The notes under the pieces were generated by a model. It did not search any database and had not been told where the DNA came from. It worked only from the letters and a program-made list of their open reading frames with translations. This document shows, piece by piece, positions 37,853-50,013 of a DNA stretch of 64,000 bases. This DNA comes from Mimachlamys varia (lineage: Eukaryota; Mollusca; Bivalvia; Pectinida; Pectinidae). Both the position numbers and the translations under genes were made by a program. Position 1 is the stretch's first letter. Every line of letters starts with the position of its first letter. The DNA lies in contig OX392527.1 of the NCBI GenBank assembly GCA_947623455.1, forward strand, positions 65,609,115 to 65,673,114. Direction: 5' to 3'.

Positions 37853-37947
37853 CTTTTCACTCTTTAACACCTGACACTATCATAATGAACTATTCTAACC
37901 TTAAAATTGAATTATTTCAGTTGTGTCTCCAGGTGTGAATGCTTCAT
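37853..37947 (-). mobile_element. Palindromic MITE-like element, copy 5 (diverged)
   Basis: Contains CATAATGAACTATTC, TTAAAATTGAATTATTTCAG and GTGTCTCCAGGTGTGAATG, matching the family in reverse orientation; ends are poor. Confidence 0.55.
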
Positions 37948-38087
37948 GTCAAGTTAACCAAGGCTATGTGTGTAGTTGTATTGATGCTATTATAATAGTA
38001 ACAGATTCCATACTTGTAATGGACTCTGATTTATATTTGGTCTATGAAACATGCTCAATATTCTGTGTTTTTTTTTATATGTTTCAG

Positions 38088-38185
38088 ATTTTTAGATGAA
38101 GAAAAGATGAAGAAGAAATCCACACCAACCCCCTCACAACATACTGTCATTATTCTAGTGCTTTTAGGAGCTTTTATTTCTCAAG
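38088..38185 (+). CDS. Candidate exon encoding a signal peptide (start of a secreted or membrane protein)
   Basis: A polypyrimidine tract and acceptor (TTTTTTTTATATGTTTCAG, ending 38087) precede the exon, and CAAG/GTAATT (donor at 38186) follows it. The ATG at 38107 has A at -3. The 26 codons before the donor read MKKKSTPTPSQHTVIILVLL followed by GAFISQ: a lysine-rich n-region, then a 12-residue hydrophobic core, as in a signal peptide or signal anchor. The intron would be in phase 1, common just after signal peptides in animal genes. An earlier ATG at 38096 stops after four codons. What the mature protein would be is unknown; the next exon is not identified. A candidate at 38983 (AAG acceptor, 31 open codons) is too weak to call. 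The hydrophobic stretch could be chance. Confidence 0.45.
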
Positions 38186-39835
38186 GTAATTAAAAAACTT
38201 TTAAAAATTATCAGAAATATAAGATTCCAAACAACATAACACACACTCAGTGCAAACCATAACCAACAATATGAACTTTGACCTCAATATTGGTGTCTGG
38301 TGATTGGTTAGTTTCGACCATTGGGCCAGGTGCCCAGAATTGGTCAAAATTCAGTTTTTAAAAAATAAGTAAAATGGTTTTATTTTCTATTAAATGGTGA
38401 AGGGTCTTCTAAAAATGATATGATGGAATAAATATGACATCAATCTATCAAAAATAAATCCCTGTCAGCTTATGTACTGAAACTAAATAATAATGCAGTA
38501 TTTCTCTATCTTATAATAATGAGGATATTGAATATAATCTTTACTTTAAAGAGGCTTTAAAGAGCTAAGTATTGATTTTGATCAGCTACAAAATAAAATT
38601 GACTCTAAAAAGTTGGGATTTAATCTTTAATTATTTTTTTTTAATTCAAATGGAGGTCAATGTCTTTCATGTGTACATTTATGTAACAGGATCTATTGAA
38701 AGATCACTCCGTTCCAGAAATTTAGAATTAGTCAGAAACTCATTAAATGAAAATTTGAAAGCTAAAAAAGATCGATTAAAAAATGGTTTTCAATAAAAAA
38801 TCCGAAATGTTCTATTTGAATTGAAGTTTTTTAAATCATTTCAAATTTACACTATTTTGAGTTGACTGATTTGACCATTTAAATTGTATGATGATGTTAC
38901 CTTTCAATAACATGATTTAGCCTTTTTCTATGCCTTTAACAAGTCTTCTCTGGACTTTAAATCTGTGTTTATTATGCATAAGCTCAGGTTGAAGTCGGTT
39001 GTAAAGTACAATATTTACAAGATGAGTATCAGGCCGATATCCACACCACGGATTATAAAACTGTCATCAAGCCATGAAACTGTGTTATTTCAGGTCTTTA
39101 ACTGTGAGAAATCGTCACATTCACAATGAAATGAGTTCTGTTAGAGTCATTGAACCTTTCAACCACACTCCATATATTTCTTTTGTAAGTTAATGTCGGA
39201 GATAAGGCAGCAAAGGAAGCGTAGATCTCTTGTGTCGGGGCCGTCCATAGAGAAGTCTATATTTGTATTTTATTGTAGTTTCCAGTAGAAATGGTGTTTT
39301 TGATATATGCTAACTTTTCCTGTTGTTATACCAGAAAGTACATCAACTTCCTGTTAAATGTGACATGTCACACCTAACATAAAATCATTTCGGATAAAAA
39401 GAAAAGTACAAAAAAATGAAATTTAATATTCATGTAAATATTAGATTTATTTTGATGATATATTTCTAAAAGAAATTCTGTGTAAAATAAATCAATTATG
39501 AGGTGTCAAAAATGATAAATTGATAATTTCTTTGACAAAATGAAATATTATGACAGAATTTAATGTACAAAAATGGAGAGAAAAAAAACTGGGCCATTTT
39601 CTTTTTAAAGTTAGGTATGAAAGATTACTTGAAACATAGCCAACTCATTAAATTGATTCCATTTACCATATTTTACCTGTCATTAATCAAAGGTCCTGAT
39701 CATGGGTGATATTGAGTTGACCTTATAAAGCGGTTGATACAGCATCAAAGGATGAAATTTCAAAATTCATACAAGGTCACGTATATCTTGGACTTTGTTG
39801 TGTTTCAGAGTTCCAAGGTCAAGACCAGGGTCACT
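38186..39835. other. No supported gene (possible intron)
   Basis: If the exon at 38088 is real, this is at least partly intron. No repeat is visible. A plus frame at 38572-38796 is not supported by domain or splice signals. Confidence 0.4.
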
Positions 39836-39897
39836 TTGGTTTGGTTAATTTTGTTTTACGTCCTATTAACAGTGAGAGTCATTTTAGGACACACTCA
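39836..39897 (-). mobile_element. SINE 3'-end fragment, reverse orientation
   Basis: TTTGGTTTGGTTAATTTTGT then TTTACGTCCTATTAACAGTG and TCATTTTAGGAC is the reverse complement of the SINE tail seen at 4288 and 35698. Confidence 0.7.
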
Positions 39898-39907
39898 GAC
39901 GTAAATA

Positions 39908-40335
39908 ACATTAAGAAGCAAAATTTATTAGAATGAAACAAGGAGACAACTGACCAAACATCAAGGTCACCAGATCAAAGGTCAAGGTAACATTTTGAAG
40001 TATATCACTGATAAACATTTGCTTATGACATTATGAAGCAAAGTTGGCCAGAATGGAACCTGCAAGGAGTCAACCGACTAAAAGTCAAGGTCACCAGGTC
40101 AAAGTCAAATTCCGTAGCTTTTCATTGATAAATATTTTGTTAGAATATTATATATGAAGAAAGTTTGTTAGAAACAAAGAAGGAGTCTAACTGAAAAAAG
40201 TCAAGGTTACTGGTGAAAAGTCAAGGTCGCATGTTGTAGCTTTTACTGATTGAATTTTTGTCTTGCTATTTTGAAGTATTAATTAAGTTGGTTGGAATTT
40301 AACAAGGAGTCATCTGACCAAAGGTCAAAGTCACA
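39908..40335. repeat. Degenerate tandem repeat of about 120 bp, 3-4 copies
   Basis: Recurring order: a GAAGCAAAGTTGGCCAGAAT-like string, AAGGAGTCAACTGACC, CAAGGTCACCAGGTCAAAG, then TAGCTTTTCACTGAT. Divergence is high, so the array is old. It has the look of the 140-160-bp units further right. Confidence 0.75.
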
Positions 40336-40447
40336 GGGTCAAAGACATCTAGGTCACTAGTTCAAAGGTCAAGGAAACATTTAACTATTCACTTTAGAGA
40401 AGTCAGTTGAACAAAGATGGAAGTCACTTGGTTTGACCATTCGCTAC

Positions 40448-40800
40448 AAAGCTCAAAGATTGGTGACTCTGGGACTGATTATATAGCTCAAAGATTGGTG
40501 ACTCTGGGACTGATTATATAGCTCAAAGATTGGTGACTCTGGGACTGATTATATAGCTCAAAGATTGGTGACTCTGGGACTGATTATATAGCTCAAAGAT
40601 TGGTGACTCTGGGACTGATTATATAGCTCAAAGATTGGTGACTCTGGGACTGATTATATAGCTCAAAGATTGGTGACTCTAGGACTGATTATATAGCTCA
40701 AAGATTAGTGACTCTGGGACTGATTATATAGCTCAAAGATTGGTGACCTTGGGACTGATTATATAGCTCAAATATTGGTGACTCTGGGACTGATTATATA
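40448..40800. repeat. 35-bp minisatellite, 10 copies
   Basis: The unit is GCTCAAAGATTGGTGACTCT plus GGGACTGATTATATA; only a handful of substitutions occur across ten copies. Confidence 0.96.
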
Positions 40801-40826
40801 GCCTTGTAGGAGGCCTTTGCTGACCT

Positions 40827-40950
40827 GTCAGTAATTCCAGTATACAACAGCCAAGGTTAGGGGTACTAGTGTATCCAATCTGAGGAGTTCATGATAATTC
40901 CAGTATACAACAGCAAAAGTTAGGGGTACTAGTGTATCAAACTGAGGTGA
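40827..40950. repeat. 63-bp direct duplication
   Basis: AATTCCAGTATACAACAGCC, then GGTTAGGGGTACTAGTGTAT, recurs 63 bases later with small changes. Confidence 0.88.
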
Positions 40951-41874
40951 CCGACTCAATTCTTGAACATTGCATTTGTGTATGTCAAAATAAAGCCGGA
41001 TGCAGGGGCATGTATTTTACACCAACAGATTTCTAGTATTTCAAAAAATTCTATACAGGTTTAGAACATAACAGGAATGTATGTTCATATCGAACATACA
41101 CAAATTGAAAACTGGACTACCAAAGAATTTCATACACAGGTAAGGTAGAACTATTTGACCTTCATTGTATATAGAAACACAATTTATGTTGAAATTCTAA
41201 TCAATATCACCACGGAAACCTTGGTAAATTATTAATCTTATTATAGCAGCAACATAATTGTAATAGAACACCAACCCTCATTTCAAGTATGTTGTCAAGT
41301 TTTTTGTTGCGCAAGCTCTGGAAAAACGGAAAGGGTCATTAGATGAATTATTAAAATTCATTAAGACCTTCTGTGTCAGACAAAACAGGTAGTAATTCAA
41401 ACATAGCATCACTGAACCGTCAAATTTTACTACCGTTTCCCATCAATGAAAAAAAAAACAAGCACATGTTCAGCCATGGGAATATCTGATAAACGCCCTT
41501 CAGTTTTCATGCATGACTGAATGTCTCTTGGGAGATAAAGTATTTTTATGTTGATGTACCTACTGACTCAAAATCAATGAAATATCTGTTTAGTCTTGAT
41601 TATAGGAACAAAATGTTTATCATTGTACTTTGAACTTTTGAAAAATAAATAATTTCTTAGCGTTACCAGATTACTCTACTTTTTGCATCAAAGAAATTCT
41701 GACTGTTTTATTTAAAGCTAATGTGATATAAGTGATGACCTTTCATTGTAGCAGTTTGGTATACATCTCCAGGAAAAAAATTGTTTACTTAAGTTTACGC
41801 TTTAGGGCCATGCCTTGTTAATTAGTAAATAGCAGATAGCTTGTTTATCACTGTGAGTCTTATTATGGGTTATT

Positions 41875-42830
41875 AGCTCACCAGTGGCCCGATGGTGCGG
41901 CGTCCATCCTGCATCCGTCAACTTTCCATTTAAACAACTTCATCTGAAATACCAAAAGGCCTAGTAACATGAAATTTGGCTGGTAGATTTATTGGAAGGA
42001 CTGTTGAACAATGTGTTCGGAAAAATAACTTTGACCTATTTTCAAGGTTACAGGGTTCAAATATGTTGAAATCTTCAAATAACTTCTTTTGAAATACTGT
42101 TAGGCATTGTGACCTTATATTTGACTAGTAGCTTCCTTGGATAAAGTCGAACAGAGCTTGTGAAAAAAATGACCTTGACCTATATTCAAGGTCACAGGGG
42201 TCAAATCTATTGAAAACTTCAAATCTACTGAAAACTTTAAATAACTTCTTCTGATTAACCAAAAGGCCTAGAAGCATGATATTTGTCTGACAGGTTCCTT
42301 GGGTAAAGCCCAACAGAGTGTGCAAAAAGAAATGACCTTGACCCATATTCATGGTCATAGGGGTAAAATCTATTTAAGCCTTAAGACAATTTCTCCTGTT
42401 TAACCAAAATGCCTTGAAGTATGATATTTGGCTGAAAGGTTTCTCGGATGAAGCCCAACAAAGTTCACTAAAGAAATGACCTTGGACACTATTCAAGGTA
42501 ATAAGGGTCAAATTTGTTGAAAACCTTTAAATAAGTTCTGATAACCAAAAGGTCTAGAAGCATAATATATGAAGGAAATTTTCCTTTGGTGAACTCAACA
42601 AAGTTTGCAAAAAGAAATTACCTTTACTCAGATTCAAGGTCACAGGGGTCAAATCTGTTAACACCTTAAAAATGACTTCTGAAATACCAAAAGGCCTAGA
42701 GATATGATATTTGACTGATAGCTTCCTTGGGAAAACTCAAACAAAGTTTGCAAGTGAAAATGACCTTGTCTTACTTTCAAGGTCACAGGGGTAAAATATG
42801 CTTAATCTTAACATATTCTTCTGAATGTTT
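41875..42830. repeat. Degenerate tandem repeat of about 145 bp, 6 copies
   Basis: The head TTAGCTCACCAGTGGCCCGA with GGTGCGGCGTCCATC resembles a dispersed repeat common in molluscs, from memory. Each following unit has ACCAAAAGGCCTAGAAGCAT, a TTGGCTGATAGGTTCCTTGG-like string, AAATGACCTTGACC, and TTCAAGGTCACAGGGGTCAA. Minus-strand open frames in it are incidental. Confidence 0.85.
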
Positions 42831-42948
42831 TTCGGTAATAGATTTGAGGCAACTGTTGATATTTTGTATGCCTTCCATACAGTGTCATAGTGTTCCATTG
42901 GTATTCGCACTTGATTTGAAAAATCCATGGATTACCTCCCTTTTTAGC

Positions 42949-43290
42949 AGTCCATTTAGCTATATTCACATTAACGACTTCTTCTCTGGATCTAAGCAAT
43001 GTGAAACATTCATATTTTAGTGGTAGCATCCCTAGGTGGCTGGGATTCAAATTTATACAAACGATGGGGCTGACCACCCAGGTGCCTGAGGGGTGGGGCC
43101 AAAAAGGGTCCATTTGGCTATATTCACATTAACGACTTCCTCTCTGGATCTAAGCATTGTGAAAAATTCATATTTTAGTGGTAGCATCCCTAGGTGGCTA
43201 GGATTCAAATTTATACAAATGATGGGGCTGACACCTCAGGGGCCTGAGGGGGGCAGGGCCAAAAGGGGACCATTTGGCAATATTGATATA
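42949..43290. repeat. 159-bp direct repeat, 2 copies plus a partial third
   Basis: CCATTTAGCTATATTCACAT at 42951 recurs at 43110, and CCATTTGGCAATATTGATAT at 43269 starts a partial third. Each full copy ends with a GGGGTGGGGCCAAAAAGGG-like string. Confidence 0.9.
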
Positions 43291-43650
43291 ACTTTTAAAC
43301 GGTTGAGATCCCCAACCCAAAACTACATATACAATTGCTTAGCATAAAGAGAACATCACAAATATGATTTTAAATTTGACCCAAGGGTCTGCTATGCCCT
43401 TACAGACTTGACTCTTTAGTCATAACTTTTAAACTAATGAGATCCCCACCCCAAAACTATATATACGATTGCTGAGGTTAAAGAGATGATCACAAACATG
43501 ATATTAGATATGACCTTAGGGTCTGCTACACCCTTGCAGACATCCCACCCCAAAACTATACAGAAACAAACACAATCATGATATTATCATTGATGTAAGG
43601 GTCTAGCCCAGCCCTAGGGACCTTGGTTCTCAGTTGAGCTTGAAAACGGT
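43275..43650. repeat. Degenerate tandem repeat of about 140 bp, 2-3 copies
   Basis: ATAACTTTTAAACGGTTGAG, ATCCCCAACCCAAAACTA and GGGTCTGCTATGCCCTTACA recur with substitutions near 43430 and 43540. It continues directly from the 159-bp repeat. Confidence 0.75.
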
Positions 43651-43735
43651 GAGTTGAGATACCCACCCATTAACCTTACTCTAATTTATACAGATATACT
43701 TCAAGGATAGTTCAGTACACATGTATCAATGCATG

Positions 43736-43978
43736 GTTATCAGTCTGTTAGTTCATACAAATGTATCAATGGTTATCAGTCTGTAAGTTCAGTACAAATG
43801 TATCAATGGTTATCAGTCTGTTAGTTCAGTACAAATGTATCATTGGTTGTCAGTCTGTTAGTTCAGTACAACTGTATCAATGGTTATCAGTCTGTTAGTT
43901 CAGTACAAATGTATCAATGGTTATCAGTCTGTTAGTTCAGTACACATGTATCAATGGTTATCAGTCTGTTAGTTCAGT
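43736..43978. repeat. 37-bp minisatellite, about 7 copies
   Basis: The unit is TCAGTCTGTTAGTTCAGTAC plus AAATGTATCAATGGTTA. It passes into the 45-bp array at a point where both units share GTTAGTT..ACA. Confidence 0.93.
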
Positions 43979-46900
43979 ACAGAAAACTGCTGGTGGTAAG
44001 ACATTTACACCTGTTAGTTGATTACAGAAAACTGCTGGTGGTAAGACATTAACACCTGTTAGTTGATTACAGAAAACTGTTGGTGGTAAGACATTTACAC
44101 TTGTTAGTTGACTACAGAAAACCGCTGGTTATAAGACATTTACACCTGAGTTGAGTACAGAAAACTGCTGGTGGTAAGACATTTACACCTGTTAGTTGAT
44201 TACAGAAAACTGTTGGTGGTAAGACATTAACACCTGTTAGTTGATTACAGAAAACTGTTGGTTATAAGACATTTACACCTGAGTTGAGTACAGAAAACTG
44301 TTGGTGGTAAGACATTTACAACTGTTAGTTGATTACAGAAAACTGCTGGTGGTAAGACATTTACACCTGTTAGTTGATTACAGAAAACTGTTGGTGATAA
44401 GACATTTACACTTGTTAGTTGACTACAGAAAACCGCTGGTTATAAGACATTTACACCTGAGTTGAGTACAGAAAACTGCTGGTGGTAAGACATTTACACC
44501 TGTTAGTTGATTACAGAAAACTGTTGGTGGTAAGACATTTACACCTGTTAGTTGATTACAGAAAACTGTTGGTGGTAAGACATTTACACCTGTTAGTTGA
44601 TTACAGAAAACTGCTGGTGGTAAGACATTTACACCTGAGTTGATTACAGAAAACTGTTGGTGGTAAGACATTAACACCTGTTAGTTGATTACCGAAAACT
44701 GTTGGTGATAAGACATTTACACCTGTTAGTTGATTACAGAAAACCGCTGGTTATAAGACATTTACAACTGTTAGTTGATTACAGAAAACTGTTGGTGGTA
44801 AGACATTTACACCTGTTAGTTGATTACAGAAAACTGTTGGTGGTAAGACATTTACACCTGTTAGTTGATTACAGAAAACCGCTGGTTATAAGACATTTAC
44901 ACCTGAGTTGAGTACAGAAAACCGCTGGTTATAAGACATTTACACCTGAGTTGAGTACAGAAAACTTTTGGTGGTAAGACATTTACACCTGTTAGTTGAT
45001 TGCAGAAAACTGTTGGTGGTAAGACATTTACAACTGTTAGTTGATTACAGAAAAAATGTTGGTGGTAAGACATTAACACCTGTTAGTTGATTACAGAAAA
45101 CTGTTGGTGGTAAGACATTTACACCTGTTAGTTGATTACAGAAAACTGTTGGTGGTAAGACATTTACAACTGTTAGTTGATTACAGAAAACTGTTGGTGG
45201 TAAGACATTTACAACTGTTAGTTGATTACAGAAAACTGTTGGTGGTAAGACATTTACAACTGTTAGTTGATTACAGAAAACTGTTGGTGATAAGACATTT
45301 ACACCTGTTAGTTGATTACAGAAAACTGTTGGTGGTAAGACATTTACACCTGTTAGTTGATTACAGAAAACTGTTGGTGGTAAGACATTTACACCTGTTA
45401 GTTGATTACAGAAAACTGTTGGTGATAAGACATTAACACCTGTTAGTTGATTACAGAAAACCGCTGGTTATAAGACATTTACACCTGAGTTGAGTACAGA
45501 AAACCGCTGGTTATAAGACATTTACACCTGAGTTGAGTACAGAAAACTTTTGGTGGTAAGACATTTACACCTGTTAGTTGATTACAGAAAACTGTTGGTG
45601 GTAAGACATTTACAACTGTTAGTTGATTACAGAAAACTGTTGGTGGTAAGACATTTACAACTGTTAGTTGATTACAGAAAACTGTTGGTGATAAGACATT
45701 TACACCTGTTAGTTGATTACAGAAAACTGTTGGTGGTAAGACATTTACACCTGTTAGTTGATTACAGAAAACTGTTGGTGGTAAGACATTTACACCTGTT
45801 AGTTGATTACAGAAAACTGTTGGTGGTAAGACATTTACACCTGAGTTGAGTACAGAAAACTTTTGGTGGTAAGACATTTACACCTGTTAGTTGATTACAG
45901 AAAACTGTTGGTGGTAAGACATTTACACCTGTTAGTTGATTACAGAAAACTGCTGGTGGTAAGACATTTACACCTGTTAGTTGATTACAGAAAACTGTTG
46001 GTGGTAAGACATTTACAACTGTTAGTTGATTACAGAAAACTGTTGGTGGTAAGACATTTACGCCTGTTAGTTGATTACAGAAAACTGTTGGTGGTAAGAC
46101 ATTTACAACTGTTAGTTGATTACAGAAAACTGTTGGTGGTAAGACATTTACACCTGTTAGTTGATTACAGAAAACTGTTGGTGATAAGACATTAACACCT
46201 GTTAGTTGATTACCGAAAACTGTTGGTGATAAGACATTTACACCTGTTAGTTGATTACAGAAAACCGCTGGTTATAAGACATTTACACCTGAGTTGAGTA
46301 CAGAAAACCGCTGGTTATAAGACATTTACACCTGAGTTGAGTACAGAAAACTTTTGGTGGTAAGACATTTACACCTGTTAGTTGATTGCAGAAAACTGTT
46401 GGTGGTAAGACATTTACAACTGTTAGTTGATTACAGAAAAAATGTTGGTGGTAAGACATTAACACCTGTTAGTTGATTACAGAAAACTGTTGGTGGTAAG
46501 ACATTTACACCTATTAGTTGATTACAGAAAACTGTTGGTGGTAAGACATTTACACCTGTTAGTTGATTACAAAAACTGTTGGTGATAAGACATTTACAAC
46601 TGTTAGTTGATTACAGAAAACCGCTGGTTATAAGACATTTACACCTGAGTTGAGTACAGAAAACCGCTGGTTATAAGACATTTACACCTGAGTTGAGTAC
46701 AGAAAACTTTTGGTGGTAAGACATTTACACCTGTTAGTTGATTACAGAAAACTGTTGGTGGTAAGACATTTACAACTGTTAGTTGATTACAGAAAACTGT
46801 TGGTGGTAAGACATTTACAACTGTTAGTTGATTACAGAAAACTGTTGGTGATAAGACATTTACACCTGTTAGTTGATTACAGAAAACTGTTGGTGGTAAG

Positions 46901-49196
46901 ACATTTACACCTGTTAGTTGATTACAGAAAACTGTTGGTGGTAAGACATTTACAACTGTTAGTTGATTACAGAAAACCGCTGGTTATAAGACATTTACAC
47001 CTGAGTTGAGTACAGAAAACTTTTGGTGGTAAGACATTTACACCTGTTAGTTGATTGCAGAAAACTGTTGTTGGTAAGACATTTACAACTGTTAGTTGAT
47101 TACAGAAAACTGTTGGTGGTAAGACATTTACACCTGTTAGTTGATTACAGAAAACTGTTGGTGGTAAGACATTTACACCTGTTAGTTGATTACAGAAAAC
47201 TGTTGGTGGTAAGACATTTACACCTGTTAGTTGATTACAGAAAACTGCTGGTGGTAAGACATTTACACCTGTTAGTTGATTACAGAAAACTGTTGGTGGT
47301 AAGACATTTACACCTGTTAGTTGATTACAGAAAACTGCTGGTGGTAAGACATTTACACCTGTTAGTTGATTACAGAAAACTGTTGGTGGTAAGACATTTA
47401 CAACTGTTAGTTGATTACAGAAAACTGTTGGTGGTAAGACATTTACGCCTGTTAGTTGATTACAGAAAACTGTTGGTGGTAAGACATTTACAACTGTTAG
47501 TTGATTACAGAAAACTGTTGGTGGTAAGACATTTACACCTGTTAGTTGATTACAGAAAACTGTTGGTGATAAGACATTAACACCTGTTAGTTGATTACCG
47601 AAAACTGTTGGTGATAAGACATTTACACCTGTTAGTTGATTACAGAAAACCGCTGGTTATAAGACATTTACACCTGAGTTGAGTACAGAAAACCGCTGGT
47701 TATAAGACATTTACACCTGAGTTGAGTACAGAAAACTTTTGGTGGTAAGACATTTACACCTGTTAGTTGATTGCAGAAAACTGTTGGTGGTAAGACATTT
47801 ACAACTGTTAGTTGATTACAGAAAAAATGTTGGTGGTAAGACATTAACACCTGTTAGTTGATTACAGAAAACTGTTGGTGGTAAGACATTTACACCTATT
47901 AGTTGATTACAGAAAACTGTTGGTGGTAAGACATTTACACCTGTTAGTTGATTACAAAAACTGTTGGTGATAAGACATTTACAACTGTTAGTTGATTACA
48001 GAAAACCGCTGGTTATAAGACATTTACACCTGAGTTGAGTACAGAAAACCGCTGGTTATAAGACATTTACACCTGAGTTGAGTACAGAAAACTTTTGGTG
48101 GTAAGACATTTACACCTGTTAGTTGATTGCAGAAAACTGCTGGTGGTAAGACATTTACACCTGTTAGTTGATTACAGAAAACTGTTGGTGGTAAGACATT
48201 TACACCTGTTAGTTGATTACAAAAACTGCTGGTGATAAGACAATTACACCTGTTAGTTGATTACAGAAAACTGCTGGTGATAAGACATTTCCACCTGTTA
48301 GTTGATTACAGAAAAATGCTGGTGGTAAGACATTAACACCTGTTAGTTGATTACAGAAAATTGTTGGTGGTAAGACATTTACACCTGTTAGTTGATTACA
48401 GAAAACTGTTGGTGGTAAGACATTTACACCTGTTAGTTGATTACAAAAACTGCTGGTGATAAGACAATTACACCTGTTAGTTGATTACAGAAAACTGCTG
48501 GTGATAAGACATTTCCACCTGTTAGTTGATTACAGAAAACTGTTGGTGGTAAGACATTTACACCTGTTAGTTGAGTACAGAAAACTGTTGGTGGTAAGAC
48601 ATTTACACCTGTTAGTTGATTACAGAAAACTGCTGGTGGTAAGACATTAACACCTGTTAGTTGATTACATAAAACTGTTGGTGGTAAGACATTTACAACT
48701 GTTAGTTGATTACATAAAACTGTTGGTGGTAAGACATTTACAACTGTTAGTTGATTACAGAAAACTGTTGGTGGTAAGACATTTACAACTGTTAGTTGAT
48801 TACAGAAAACTGTTGATGATAAGACATTTACAACTGTTAGTTGATTACAGAAAACTGTTGGTGGTAAGACATTTACACCTGTTAGTTGATTACAGAAAAC
48901 TGTTGGTGGTAAGACATTTACGCCTGTTAGTTGATTACAGAAAACTGTTGGTGGTAAGACATTTACGCCTGTTAGTTGATTACAGAAAACTGTTGGTGGT
49001 AAGACATTTACACCTGAGTTGAGTACAGAAAACTTTTGGTGGTAAGACATTTACGCCTGTTAGTTGATTACAGAAAACTGTTGGTGGTAAGACATTTACA
49101 CCTGTTAGTTGATTACAGAAAACTGCTGGTGGTAAGACATTTACAACTGTTAGTTGATTACAGAAAACTGTTGATGGTAAGACATTTACGCCTGCT
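43979..49196. repeat. 45-bp minisatellite, about 116 copies, with higher-order copies
   Basis: The unit is ACAGAAAACTGTTGGTGGTA, AGACATTTACACCTGTTAG and TTGATT. Variants: CCGCTGGTTATAAG for CTGTTGGTGGTAAG, a shorter unit with CCTGAGTTGAGT, ACAACTG for ACACCTG, and AAAAAATG. A distinctive run of these variants recurs at 44897, 46283 and 47668, giving a higher-order period of about 1,385 bp. Because 45 is a multiple of three, frames of 60-205 codons are open on both strands; they are by-products. Confidence 0.97.
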
Positions 49197-50013
49197 TAGA
49201 CAATGGTCCTTGTAAAATCTTCAGATTTCCACATTCCACCAGCTGGCATTTCCTTGGTGTAATATTGGAAAGATTTGTAGGGCCATTTATTACCCATCAC
49301 TAAATAACCCCGACATGATTTGCTTGTTATTTGAAATGTCCAAGGTTTTTATGTAAGTAATGTGTATACAAGCTTAAGTTTGTTCCTTTTAGATATTCAT
49401 TCCTAAAAGATTTATCTTCAGAGATATTCAGAACGGCAGCCTAATAATAAAGTATTAAGAGTACAGTGGAGATATTTGTTTCTATTGAGTTCTTTAAAAA
49501 AGGCTGTTGTGAAATTTAATGAGAAGATCTTGTGAGAAAGGCTATTCACTTATAGAAAGGTACAGCATTTATTTAAATCAGTGCTTCCGACTTCTGGAAT
49601 GAATAAACAGGCAACCAGAAAACCTGGGAGCTTTGAGCTACCACTTACACAATAATACATGTAGAAAGCATTACCAATTTCTCTTGGATTACAATTGCTG
49701 TCATAATCACAGAATGGCATGCAAGAAAATCAGGAAAAACTATTTTTGTATCATTTCTCAAAGGAAATCGCCAATTAACTTGAGGACTTACTGAATTATA
49801 TTGAATGAACCAGAATTTGTTTTTGATCACCAGCAGAGAAATGTGTTGGGTATATAGTAGGCAAAAATCTGTCAACTTAAAGGGTGATTGATTTAAACAG
49901 CTTTTTTTCTTCAGATTTTTCAATTGGTGTAAAGATAAGAATCGTACAAAATAACTTATATCTATCGGACATCAAATAAGGCCCTGTAATATACACATAG
50001 ATTTTCTAGTCTT
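49197..50013. other. No supported gene
   Basis: Single-copy AT-rich DNA between two arrays. Confidence 0.5.

Noticed and set aside
38982..39077. Second exon for the signal-peptide gene (31 open codons after an AAG acceptor)
   Set aside because: The better CAG acceptor five bases on gives an immediate stop in the required phase; 31 open codons are expected by chance.
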